DNA of 20,921 bases from SICU01 sp964408235 (GTDB lineage Archaea > Nanobdellota > Nanobdellia > Pacearchaeales > GW2011-AR1): positions 1 through 20,921 of the forward strand of contig CAYOYN010000012.1 in NCBI GenBank assembly GCA_964408235.1, given 5' to 3'. The position numbers were made by a program, and so were the translations under genes. Each line of letters begins with the position of its first letter. The first letter of the stretch is position 1. The notes below the pieces were generated by a model, which was not told the origin of the DNA, made no database searches, and was given only the letters and a program-made list of their open reading frames with translations. Positions 1 through 4,488 of this stretch are shown here, one piece after another.

Positions 1-122
1 TCATTTGGTTGTTTGAACTATTTATTGCAAGAATTTACATGTGGGGAGCAATTTACAAAGATATTAATTTCAAAAAGAAAAAACGTGAAGAACTCTGGCA
101 AAGAGTAGAAAGCACTAAATGA
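1..122 (+). CDS. C-terminal fragment of a probable membrane protein
   Basis: An open frame enters from the window edge (first full codon at position 3) and stops with TGA at 120-122, giving 39 residues. The visible part starts hydrophobic and aromatic (IWLFELFIARIYMWGAIY) and turns into a basic tail (KKKKREELWQRVESTK). That pattern fits a last membrane segment followed by a cytoplasmic tail. A short W..RV.ST ending occurs in some membrane-linked family 2 glycosyltransferases, but this is a weak resemblance and I do not assign a function. The next gene starts 48 bases downstream from its own promoter. Confidence 0.5.
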   Translation, partial: IWLFELFIARIYMWGAIYKDINFKKKKREELWQRVESTK

Positions 123-141
123 TTTTTTAGAACATAAATCC

Positions 142-148
142 ATATAAA
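142..148 (+). promoter_or_regulatory. TATA box of the CBS-pair gene
   Basis: ATATAAA is centred about 25 bases upstream of the ATG at 170, the archaeal spacing from TATA box to transcription start. The transcript is therefore expected to be leaderless, with no Shine-Dalgarno sequence needed. Confidence 0.65.
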
Positions 149-169
149 CAATAAAGAACTACTTGGCTT

Positions 170-604
170 ATGGAAACAGGATACAAAATAGGGGAAATAA
201 TGGTAAGAGATGTATATACTACATTTCAAGGAGATATCATAACTCTTGCAGCTAGGAAAATGGCTCAAGAAAAAATAGGTTGCTTAGTGATTACAGATGA
301 TAAAGAAAGAGTTGTAGGAATTTTAACAGAACAAGACATTGCTCGAAAAGTTGTTGCAGAAGGTCGCCAAGCTGAAGCTACTCTTGTAAAAGAAATAATG
401 TCAAGAGAAATAATACACTTAGAACCTCATGAAGATTTACACAAAGCTGTGGAATTAATGGGCCAAAATAACATAAAACATCTACCTGTGATTTCAAAAG
501 GTAAGTTACAAGGAATCTTAACATTCAAAGATATTATAGCATTAGAGCCTGCACTCATAGAAGCAATGAGTTTCAAAAATAATTTAAAAAATTTAGAAAG
601 ATAA
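170..604 (+). CDS. CBS-domain pair protein (Bateman module)
   Basis: This 144-residue cytosolic protein is almost entirely two CBS repeats, at about residues 8-62 and 75-130. Each repeat has the typical pattern: I.EIM, then V..D.I..AA..M, I..LVI.D..ERVVGILTEQDIAR in the first and LPVI.KGKLQGILTFKDII in the second. Stand-alone CBS pairs usually bind adenine nucleotides or S-adenosyl compounds and act as sensors; the ligand cannot be told from sequence. The ATG at 170 is preferred over the internal ATG at residue 11 because the TATA box lies exactly one leaderless distance upstream. Its stop codon overlaps a copy of the TAAAC(C)GAAC repeat family. No effector domain is fused to it, so it may act on another protein. 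Confidence 0.88.
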   Translation: METGYKIGEIMVRDVYTTFQGDIITLAARKMAQEKIGCLVITDDKERVVGILTEQDIARKVVAEGRQAEATLVKEIMSREIIHLEPHEDLHKAVELMGQNNIKHLPVISKGKLQGILTFKDIIALEPALIEAMSFKNNLKNLER

Positions 605-618
605 AACGAACTCGTTTA
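602..618. repeat. Repeat A of the TAAAC(C)GAAC family with perfect inverted repeat
   Basis: TAAAACGAACTCGTTTA overlaps the stop codon of the CBS gene. AAACGA and TCGTTT (604-617) form a perfect 6-bp inverted repeat around AC. Related copies lie at 1173, 1234, 1606 (reverse), 1648 (reverse), 2003 and 2344. Confidence 0.6.
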
Positions 619-656
619 GATAATTAATACTACTTATTAGTGACTAAAATGCATAG

Positions 657-665
657 CTTTAAATA
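657..665 (+). promoter_or_regulatory. TATA box of the 162-aa unknown gene
   Basis: CTTTAAATA is centred 26 bases upstream of the ATG at 687, predicting a leaderless mRNA. Confidence 0.6.
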
Positions 666-686
666 AGCATTTTAATCAACAAAAAT

Positions 687-1175
687 ATGGATAACCCGTA
701 TAAGATATCTGAAGATGATCTTAGAATAAGTGAAGGTATTTGGGAATCATATCAAAGAAGAACCATTAACCAACTTTTAGAAGGGGTCCCAGATGAGGAA
801 TTTCTTAATGATCCACTAATGAACGTTTCTAGAAGATATGTTTCAGTAACTAATCAAGCGATCACTTACTTAAGAAGTTTGGATCCAAAAACAATAAGAG
901 AAGCTGAACTTAAATATAGAATAGAAATACTTAGAAAAAGCACCTCAGAAGGCATGGGTGAAGAAGAGTCAATTGAAGAATTAGCAAAAAGAGCTTTTGG
1001 ATTAAAAGATCATACCTTAGAAGAAATGATGCAAGGAGAAGAAGACGAAGCTGTAGAAGTTAATACAATAATAGATGCCGAATCGGTTTTCATAGGAAGA
1101 GGACATGCGACTAAGGCACAGTACATCAGAAGGGTGGCTTCTTATGCCTGGGATATAAAAAATAGAAGTGGTTAA
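687..1175 (+). CDS. Hypothetical acidic helical protein
   Basis: I do not recognise this 162-residue protein. It has no signal peptide, membrane segment or metal motif. It looks mainly helical and is acidic in the middle, with a run EEDEAVEVNTIIDAE near residues 118-132. The C-terminus is more basic (GHATKAQYIRRVASYAWDIKNRSG). The start at 687 is supported by a TATA box at leaderless distance. It appears monocistronic: the following DNA holds two repeat copies, and the next gene has its own TATA box. It belongs to a run of small genes separated by related repeats. A phage or plasmid origin is possible but nothing here proves it. Confidence 0.6.
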   Translation: MDNPYKISEDDLRISEGIWESYQRRTINQLLEGVPDEEFLNDPLMNVSRRYVSVTNQAITYLRSLDPKTIREAELKYRIEILRKSTSEGMGEEESIEELAKRAFGLKDHTLEEMMQGEEDEAVEVNTIIDAESVFIGRGHATKAQYIRRVASYAWDIKNRSG

Positions 1176-1300
1176 ACCGAACTCCTTAGCTATGCTGAAA
1201 GATTTAGTCATAAGCTGAAACCTCTAGCAAGAATAAACCGAACTCGTTTATGCCTTTCCCTATGTGCTGGAAGTTTTAAGCGTTGATTGAAAGATTAAGA
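1173..1300. repeat. Repeats B and C of the TAAACCGAAC family
   Basis: Two copies begin TAAACCGAACTC at 1173 (overlapping the stop codon of the upstream gene) and 1234. After copy B come two tandem related segments, GCTGAAAGATTTAG (about 1194) and GCTGAAACCTCTAG (about 1214). After copy C comes a segment like those in copies E and F (TGCTGGAAG...TTGATTGAAAGATTAAG). The stretch between genes (1176-1341) is otherwise explained only by the promoter at 1311. Confidence 0.5.
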
Positions 1301-1310
1301 GCAATAGAAA

Positions 1311-1319
1311 AATATAAAA
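1311..1319 (+). promoter_or_regulatory. TATA box of the EF-hand-like membrane protein gene
   Basis: AATATAAAA is centred about 26 bases upstream of the ATG at 1342, predicting a leaderless mRNA. Confidence 0.6.
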
Positions 1320-1341
1320 ACTAGCGCGAATAAATTGATTT

Positions 1342-1605
1342 ATGAAAGCCTCATTTATAAAAGACCCATTTATGAGATACTTGGCATACGTAAATACAGG
1401 TTGTGCAATTTTAGGGGTTGTAGCAGTTGTAGGAATAACAAGTCCCCGAAATAGAATAGATTCAATAAATAATGAACCTGTCAACTCGACCTATCAAGAT
1501 TTACCCAAAGAACTAAGAGATTATGATAAGAATCCTAGAGATGGATACCTAAACGCTAATGAATTAGAGCATCTTTTAAGAGATTTTGAACTGAAGAGAA
1601 GATAA
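1342..1605 (+). CDS. Small single-pass membrane protein with EF-hand-like loop
   Basis: This 87-residue protein has one hydrophobic segment (about residues 11-31, YLAYVNTGCAILGVVAVVGI) near its N-terminus. A hydrophilic C-terminal part then carries DKNPRDGYLNANE at about residues 63-75. Read against the EF-hand loop (D1-x-N3-x-D5-G6-x-L8-x-x-x-E12), every ligand position is present but one residue is inserted between positions 4 and 5. It could be a divergent calcium-binding loop of the dockerin/calerythrin kind, or chance; a single loop normally needs a partner. The start is fixed by a TATA box 26 bases upstream. The stop codon runs directly into a reverse copy of the repeat family. The specific function is unknown. 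Confidence 0.55.
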   Translation: MKASFIKDPFMRYLAYVNTGCAILGVVAVVGITSPRNRIDSINNEPVNSTYQDLPKELRDYDKNPRDGYLNANELEHLLRDFELKRR

Positions 1606-1658
1606 GTTCGGTTTAATGCAGATTTTGGGCCCGTAGACTTCGGTTAATGTATCTTGTG
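1603..1658 (-). repeat. Repeats D and D2 of the TAAACCGAAC family, reverse orientation
   Basis: On the minus strand ATTAAACCGAAC lies at about 1605-1616, overlapping the stop codon of the plus-strand gene. A shorter ATTAACCGAAG lies at about 1647-1657. Together they fill the 58-base gap between the converging genes and may form part of the transcript 3' ends. Function is unproven. Confidence 0.45.
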
Positions 1659-1663
1659 CGAAC

Positions 1664-1885
1664 TCAGTCTAAAAGGTGTTCAAAATCGACCCCTAAACCC
1701 ATGCAAGCTCTCATTGATGCTTCACGAACAACATGAAAAGCATCAGAGTTAACACTTTCATAAATTTGGATAACTTTTCCTTCTTTAGGAGGGGCTAGTT
1801 CATCCTCTGCGGCAAGTCTAACAGAATATACTCCTAGATTATTAGTAACTAAAATTCTATTGTTTCCAATATATTCAGGTCTCAT
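1664..1885 (-). CDS. Small hypothetical protein, paralogue of the 82-aa neighbour
   Basis: This 73-residue protein has no membrane segment or known motif that I recognise. Its C-terminal half (AFHVVREASMRACMGLGVDFEHLLD) matches that of the next minus-strand gene (AFHAVSSACDHFNEGNEVDLATLLD): both share AFH.V..A and end in VD...LLD. The N-terminal halves both read like short beta strands (RILVTNNLGVYSV and MIYVVEDSRGNYV). The two are therefore probably duplicated members of one small-protein family. The start is supported by a TTTAAAAA box on the minus strand about 25 bases upstream (1907-1914), so each copy has its own leaderless promoter. Confidence 0.6.
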   Translation of the reverse strand: MRPEYIGNNRILVTNNLGVYSVRLAAEDELAPPKEGKVIQIYESVNSDAFHVVREASMRACMGLGVDFEHLLD

Positions 1886-1906
1886 GTTTTTATGAAAAAA
1901 TGCTTA

Positions 1907-1914
1907 TTTTTAAA
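1907..1914 (-). promoter_or_regulatory. TATA box of the 73-aa gene
   Basis: TTTAAAAA on the minus strand is centred about 25 bases from the ATG at 1885. Confidence 0.5.
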
Positions 1915-1929
1915 TGTGTCTTTTTAATA

Positions 1930-1958
1930 CCCGGCGCGACTCGCGCTTCGCGCTCGTA
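1930..1958. other. GC-rich hairpin-forming patch
   Basis: A compact block of G and C in otherwise AT-rich DNA holds GCGCG-ACT-CGCGC (1934-1946), a perfect 5-bp stem. The overlapping GCGC-TTC-GCGC (1943-1953) is an alternative stem. It lies between two minus-strand genes, upstream of the TATA box at 1907. It is about 100 bases past the 2058 stop, which is far for a terminator, and its role is unknown. Confidence 0.5.
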
Positions 1959-2000
1959 CCTACGGAGGCAAGTTTTTTGATAATTGAAATGCACCCCGTG

Positions 2001-2057
2001 AATTAAACGAAGTTTGATGGGTTGCTGAAACCTTTTGGTTTTGATTAGAAGTTTGAT
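2001..2057. repeat. Long repeat copy E
   Basis: A segment of about 57 bases is clearly related to copy F at 2342-2398. Both run ATTAAACGAA, a G/T-rich part, TTGCTGAAA, then the identical GGTTTTGATTAGAAGTTT. Copy E ends exactly at the stop codon of the minus-strand 82-aa gene, so it would be transcribed as the start of that mRNA's 3' end. AAACC-TTTT-GGTTT (about 2028-2041) can form a small hairpin in this copy only. Confidence 0.65.
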
Positions 2058-2306
2058 TTAATCTAAAAGGGTAGCTAGATCTACCTCATTACCTTCATTA
2101 AAATGGTCGCATGCTGAACTTACTGCATGAAAAGCAGCTATATCTACATCTGGAAATGTAGCAACAACCCTATAATGGTCTTGAAGTCTAGACCCTCCTA
2201 AAAATTTAGGGCCACCTTCACTGAAAGGAATTATTCCAGGAACATAGTTGCCTCTAGAATCTTCTACCACATAAATCATACTCCTACCCTTAAATTCATC
2301 TTTCAT
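2058..2306 (-). CDS. Small hypothetical protein, paralogue of the 73-aa neighbour
   Basis: This 82-residue soluble protein shares the AFH.V..A and C-terminal VD...LLD pattern with the 73-aa protein encoded downstream. The start is fixed by a strong TATA box (ATTTATATA on the minus strand, 2328-2336) 26 bases upstream. Related long repeats bracket it, copy E abutting its stop codon and copy F lying just upstream of its promoter. Duplication of a gene-plus-repeat unit would explain this layout. I do not recognise the family; the short strand-turn-strand start and helical C-terminus suggest a small alpha/beta domain. Confidence 0.6.
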   Translation of the reverse strand: MKDEFKGRSMIYVVEDSRGNYVPGIIPFSEGGPKFLGGSRLQDHYRVVATFPDVDIAAFHAVSSACDHFNEGNEVDLATLLD

Positions 2307-2327
2307 GAAAATGTTACTACTCTAGAG

Positions 2328-2336
2328 TATATAAAT
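2328..2336 (-). promoter_or_regulatory. TATA box of the 82-aa gene
   Basis: ATTTATATA on the minus strand, centred 26 bases upstream of the ATG at 2306. It lies immediately next to repeat F. Confidence 0.65.
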
Positions 2337-2341
2337 TTATG

Positions 2342-2398
2342 TATTAAACGAATGTTTGGGCTTTGCTGAAAGATTTAGGTTTTGATTAGAAGTTTAAC
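2342..2398. repeat. Long repeat copy F
   Basis: This is related to copy E over about 57 bases, with GGTTTTGATTAGAAGTTT identical. It shares the exact GCTGAAAGATTTAG with copy B near 1194. Like copy E it touches the stop codon of a minus-strand gene (the DUF3096 gene, stop at 2394-2396). Confidence 0.65.
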
Positions 2399-2558
2399 TT
2401 AGAGGGCTGAAGCCTAGGTTGTTGTTTAATAATTGAAGGATACCAATTGCTATAAGGTATAGGCCGATTGCAAGTCTTAAGAATTTAGGCCATACTAAAA
2501 CTAAAAGGCCTGCTAATATTGAGATTATTGCCGAGAGGGTTAATATTATTGAAGCCAT
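2394..2558 (-). CDS. DUF3096-like small membrane protein
   Basis: Reading the minus strand from the ATG at 2558 gives 54 residues: two hydrophobic helices around a short polar turn (LSAIISILAGLLVLVWPKFL, then RLAIGLYLIAIGILQLL), and a short polar tail. The pattern ILAGLLVLVWP..LR..IGLYLI..GI is that of the DUF3096 family of tiny archaeal and bacterial membrane proteins of unknown function. The same frame is open up to the stop codon of mscL, but no other start codon lies between, so the ATG at 2558 is chosen. It begins 39 bases after mscL with no promoter of its own visible, so the two are probably one transcript. Confidence 0.72.
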   Translation of the reverse strand: MASIILTLSAIISILAGLLVLVWPKFLRLAIGLYLIAIGILQLLNNNLGFSPLS

Positions 2559-2597
2559 AGCGTATTGAAGGGTTTGGACTTTAACTACTTGTTGTTT

Positions 2598-2909
2598 TTA
2601 CTTTTTTGATACCTTTTCTTCTCTTAAGATTAATTTTGCTACCATGAAAACTACCCAGGCAATTATTACAAAGTTTATTAGATTACCCAGGAATGATCCC
2701 CACTTTAGGACTACCGGGCCTATATTCCAAACAGCTGTTTGCCATTCCCCTCCCGGTATGAAAGGAGTTAAGATAGGCATAACAATATCATCAACTACTG
2801 ATTTTACTAATGTTGTGGCAGCAACTCCCATAACAAAGGCTATTGCTAGGCCGATTACTTTGTATTCTTTTAGAAATTCTTTGAATTCCGTAAAAGTCTT
2901 TTTTATCAT
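2598..2909 (-). CDS. mscL: Large-conductance mechanosensitive channel MscL
   Basis: This 103-residue protein has the MscL layout: an N-terminal amphipathic start (FTEFKEFLKEYKVIGLA), pore helix TM1 (about 17-46, IAFVMGVAATTLVKSVVDDIVMP), a short periplasmic loop with a Trp-rich stretch, TM2 (about 70-93, GNLINFVIIAWVVFMVAKLI) and a charged tail. The signature A..FVMG.A...LV.S.V.DI.MP is clear. The channel opens under membrane tension to release solutes in hypo-osmotic shock. At 103 residues it is shorter than typical bacterial MscL (about 136), mainly at the C-terminal bundle. A TATA box at 2931-2939 gives a leaderless start, and the DUF3096 gene follows. One copy of the GTGTTGG repeat (2948-2968) lies just upstream of the promoter. 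Confidence 0.9.
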   Translation of the reverse strand: MIKKTFTEFKEFLKEYKVIGLAIAFVMGVAATTLVKSVVDDIVMPILTPFIPGGEWQTAVWNIGPVVLKWGSFLGNLINFVIIAWVVFMVAKLILREEKVSKK

Positions 2910-2930
2910 AAAGCAATTTGTAAGAGGTGG

Positions 2931-2939
2931 TTTTTATAC
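2931..2939 (-). promoter_or_regulatory. TATA box of mscL
   Basis: GTATAAAAA on the minus strand, centred about 26 bases from the ATG at 2909. Confidence 0.65.
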
Positions 2940-2947
2940 TTTTTTGA

Positions 2948-2968
2948 GTGTTGGTTTGTTGGTTGGAT
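2948..2968. repeat. GTGTTGG repeat, intergenic copy
   Basis: A 21-base sequence starting GTGTTGGTTTGTTGG and ending TTGGAT is identical, base for base, to two segments inside the coding region of the 215-aa winged-helix gene (4864-4884 and 5002-5022). This copy is not translated. Confidence 0.75.
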
Positions 2969-2982
2969 GTGTTGGAGTTTTT

Positions 2983-3060
2983 ACCTGTTTGAACGGGGCT
3001 GTTGTTGGGCGTTTAAACAGGTGTTTTATCGTCGGAAAGAACTGTTTAAACAGGTGTTTA
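2983..3060. repeat. CTGTTTAAACAG repeats, left cluster
   Basis: Three copies occur in 78 bases: CCTGTTTGAACGG at about 2984, CGTTTAAACAGGTGTTTT at 3010, and CTGTTTAAACAGGTGTTTA at 3042. CTGTTTAAACAG at 3042-3053 is a perfect 12-bp palindrome. The 13-mer AAACAGGTGTTTA at 3048-3060 recurs exactly at 3606 and 3865. Confidence 0.7.
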
Positions 3061-3076
3061 TTAGGTTTAGAGGTTT

Positions 3077-3140
3077 GAAAAAGAAAAAATGTTGAAAATA
3101 GAATAAAAAATTTGAAAAAATAAAATAAAATTAAAATTTT
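3077..3140 (-). terminator. T-rich terminator region after the DUF378 gene
   Basis: The plus strand here is a series of A runs, so the minus-strand transcript leaving the DUF378 gene (stop at 3145) reads into several U runs of four to six. That matches archaeal factor-independent termination. Confidence 0.55.
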
Positions 3141-3144
3141 GGCT

Positions 3145-3327
3145 TTACTTCTTAAATAAAGCAATTAATTCCCATAGTCCTGATAGACCTACCAATGCAT
3201 AAATTACAGTGGCAAATGTACCCATTCCAAAGATGGCTTCTACTAGATTCCATCCCATTGCAACTAAGCCCCAATTAAGAGCTCCAACAACTACAAGAAT
3301 TCTTGTGATCCAGCTTAATGTATTCAT
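3145..3327 (-). CDS. DUF378 family small membrane protein
   Basis: The chosen start gives 60 residues with the DUF378 pattern: W..RIL.V.GALNWGLV..G.NLVEAIFG, then a second hydrophobic segment VIYALVGLSGLWELI. These are two-helix membrane proteins of unknown function found in bacteria and archaea. The reading frame extends two codons upstream to a TTG at 3333, but the ATG at 3327 is right: a strong Shine-Dalgarno AAAGGAGGT precedes it with six bases between GGAGG and ATG, whereas the TTG touches the GGAGG. The TATA-like box at 3381-3390 predicts a leader of about 30 bases. This is one of the few leadered, Shine-Dalgarno-bearing mRNAs in a mostly leaderless window. Confidence 0.88.
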   Translation of the reverse strand: MNTLSWITRILVVVGALNWGLVAMGWNLVEAIFGMGTFATVIYALVGLSGLWELIALFKK

Positions 3328-3333
3328 ATTCAA

Positions 3334-3342
3334 CCTCCTTTC
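3334..3342 (-). promoter_or_regulatory. Strong Shine-Dalgarno of the DUF378 gene
   Basis: AAAGGAGGT on the minus strand, six bases from GGAGG to the ATG at 3327. It decides the start codon against the upstream TTG. Confidence 0.7.
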
Positions 3343-3380
3343 ACCTCAACTTAAGGATACCATGTTTAGCCTTTGGTTGT

Positions 3381-3390
3381 TTAAATATTT
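3381..3390 (-). promoter_or_regulatory. Probable TATA box of the DUF378 gene
   Basis: AAATATTTAA on the minus strand. A start site about 25 bases on, near 3360, gives a leader of about 33 bases carrying the Shine-Dalgarno. Confidence 0.45.
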
Positions 3391-3415
3391 TTACCTTTTT
3401 TACCCTATTTTGGGG

Positions 3416-3565
3416 CTGTTTAAACAGGGTTATCGAGGATTTGGATTGGGGGTGTTTAAGTCCATAAAATCTTGAACAACTGTTTTAAGGTGTTTAAACA
3501 CGTGTTTGTTTTGAGAAGAGGGGTGTTTATTGGGTGTTTAAGGCTGTTTATTGGGTGTTTGTTTT
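3416..3565. repeat. CTGTTTAAACAG repeats, middle cluster, with a tandem repeat
   Basis: A perfect CTGTTTAAACAG palindrome lies at 3416-3427 and a perfect GTGTTTAAACAC palindrome at 3490-3501. GGTGTTTAAG lies at about 3451. A tandem duplication follows at 3524-3561: TGTTTATTGGGTGTTTA occurs at 3524 and TGTTTATTGGGTGTTTG at 3545, 21 bases apart. The cluster is in the 297-base gap between the DUF378 gene and the 213-aa winged-helix gene. Confidence 0.7.
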
Positions 3566-3595
3566 TGTTACTAAAACACACAAAAAAACGTAACA

Positions 3596-3603
3596 TTTAT
3601 ATA
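3596..3603 (+). promoter_or_regulatory. TATA box of the 213-aa winged-helix gene
   Basis: TTTATATA is centred 25 bases upstream of the ATG at 3625, which supports that start and a leaderless mRNA. Confidence 0.7.
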
Positions 3604-3605
3604 GG

Positions 3606-3623
3606 AAACAGGTGTTTAAACAG
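3606..3623. promoter_or_regulatory. Putative operator between TATA box and start codon
   Basis: AAACAGGTGTTTA (3606-3618) overlapping TGTTTAAACAG (3613-3623) fills the space between the TATA box and the ATG at 3625. A protein bound here would block initiation, so this copy of the repeat is well placed for repression. The binder is not known; the gene's own winged-helix product is the natural candidate. Confidence 0.5.
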
Positions 3624-3624
3624 C

Positions 3625-4266
3625 ATGTTCGGGTTGTTTGGAAATTCAAAAAAAGTTAAAAAACTTGAAGGTGAAACAAGAAAGAGTTTTTCTGAGGTAA
3701 GAAAGGACTTTGAAGGTGTTAGTAAATGGATTAAACACCTAAACAACAGCGATAAACAGCTGTTTGATTTAATAAATGACTTAAAAAGAGAATTAGCGTC
3801 GATTAAAGATGAGCTAGATGGAGTTAAGGAAGCTGTTTCGCTTACTAATTTAGCTGTTGAAAGTAAACAGGTGTTTAAAAAAACGGCTGTTTTAAACAAA
3901 CAAGAGCCTGTTTATGATGTTTTGGAACCTGTTCAAACACCTGTTCAAACAGCCAATTTTCATGATATTTTAAGCGGATTGAGTAGTAATGAGAGATTGA
4001 TAGTATTTACACTGATGAACACAGAATTAAAGCTTAGTTATGAGGATATTGCACGACTTTTAGGAAAAGAGAGAGCAACGATTAGAGGCCAAATAAATGC
4101 AATAAAACAGAAAAGTGAGGGTTTAATACAAGAATTAACCGAACCTAATGGTAAGAAAAGGTTGTTTGTGAGCGAAGAAGTTCGTAACAAACTAGAGAAA
4201 TACGCAAAAGTGAGAGTTAAAGAAAAGAAGAAATACAAGAAATTGCCTTCAGAAAGCATAATTTGA
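3625..4266 (+). CDS. Coiled-coil / winged-helix DNA-binding protein, repeat-associated
   Basis: The ATG at 3625 gives 213 residues; an upstream extension to 3472 reads through the promoter and repeats and is rejected. Residues 10-80 are a charged heptad-like helix (KKLEGETRKSFSEVRKDFEG to LKRELASIKDELDGVKEA). Residues 81-112 are a linker, and 115-195 look like a winged helix: helix LSSNERLIVFTLMN, helix-turn-helix LSYEDIARLLGKERATIRGQINAI, wing NGKKRLFVSEEV. A lysine-rich tail follows. The C-terminal domain resembles that of the converging 215-aa gene, so the two are probably distant paralogues. The linker-coding DNA contains copies of the intergenic repeats, including AAACAGGTGTTTA at 3865 and a perfect tandem CCTGTTCAAACA pair at 3928-3951 (encoding PVQTPVQT). 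Autoregulation, replication or partition functions are inferred. Confidence 0.7.
   Translation: MFGLFGNSKKVKKLEGETRKSFSEVRKDFEGVSKWIKHLNNSDKQLFDLINDLKRELASIKDELDGVKEAVSLTNLAVESKQVFKKTAVLNKQEPVYDVLEPVQTPVQTANFHDILSGLSSNERLIVFTLMNTELKLSYEDIARLLGKERATIRGQINAIKQKSEGLIQELTEPNGKKRLFVSEEVRNKLEKYAKVRVKEKKKYKKLPSESII
3731..3954. repeat. Repeats of the CTGTTT/AAACAG type inside the winged-helix gene
   Basis: Copies within coding DNA include the palindrome AAACAGCTGTTT (3754-3765), exact AAACAGGTGTTTA (3865-3877), GGCTGTTTTAAACAAAC (about 3885), CCTGTTTATG (about 3907), and a tandem CCTGTTCAAACA x2 (3928-3951) followed by GCC. Both strands of the half-site are used in different reading frames, so protein selection alone does not explain them. 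Confidence 0.65.
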
Positions 4267-4480
4267 AGATAAAAGTGAGAGAAAAACATGATTAACATAA
4301 AAAAATTCAAAAGTGAGACAAAAATGAGGGCTTTTTGCCGTGTCGAGAGCATCAAGCCTGATTTGGGAAAAGAGAGTGTGAAAGCTCAAAAGAGCTAATA
4401 AGCCTTAAAAGTGATGATTTTAAGAGTTTTAGCCCTTTTTAACATAATTAGTGAGAACAATAATTTTATTCGGTGAGACG
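4111..4480. repeat. AAAAGTGAGA direct repeats
   Basis: AAAAGTGAG occurs at 4111, 4206, 4271 and 4309 in the same orientation, the last three as AAAAGTGAGA. Weaker forms are AAAATGAGGG at 4321, AAAAGTGATG at 4407, TTAGTGAGAA at 4448 and CGGTGAGACG at 4471. They span the 3' end of the winged-helix gene and the 222-base gap before the converging gene. Confidence 0.5.
4427..4440 (+). terminator. Possible T-run terminator for the 213-aa gene
   Basis: TTTTAGCCCTTTTT lies 160 bases downstream of the plus-strand stop codon at 4266, in the gap between converging genes. T runs are the usual archaeal terminator signal. Confidence 0.35.
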
Positions 4481-4488
4481 ATTTTATT

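Noticed and set aside
2001..2398. C/D box guide RNAs in repeats E and F (CTGA as D box)
   Set aside because: A TGATG-like C box appears only in copy E and is absent in copy F; the conserved part is not a C/D arrangement.
2644..3078. Plus-strand open frame of 144 codons over mscL
   Set aside because: It is the shadow of mscL (reverse strand), covers the mscL promoter, and reads unlike a protein.
3472..3624. N-terminal extension of the 213-aa winged-helix protein
   Set aside because: The extension codes through the TATA box and repeats, looks compositionally unlike a protein start, and the ATG at 3625 has leaderless TATA spacing.
2983..3954. CRISPR-like array of GTTTAAAC repeats
   Set aside because: Units are short palindromes with irregular spacing and partly lie in coding DNA; there are no regular unique spacers and no cas genes nearby.
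4288..4398. Short plus-strand frame of 36 codons after the 213-aa gene
   Set aside because: It starts 21 bases after the stop codon with no promoter or Shine-Dalgarno, and runs through the AAAAGTGAGA repeats; more likely chance.
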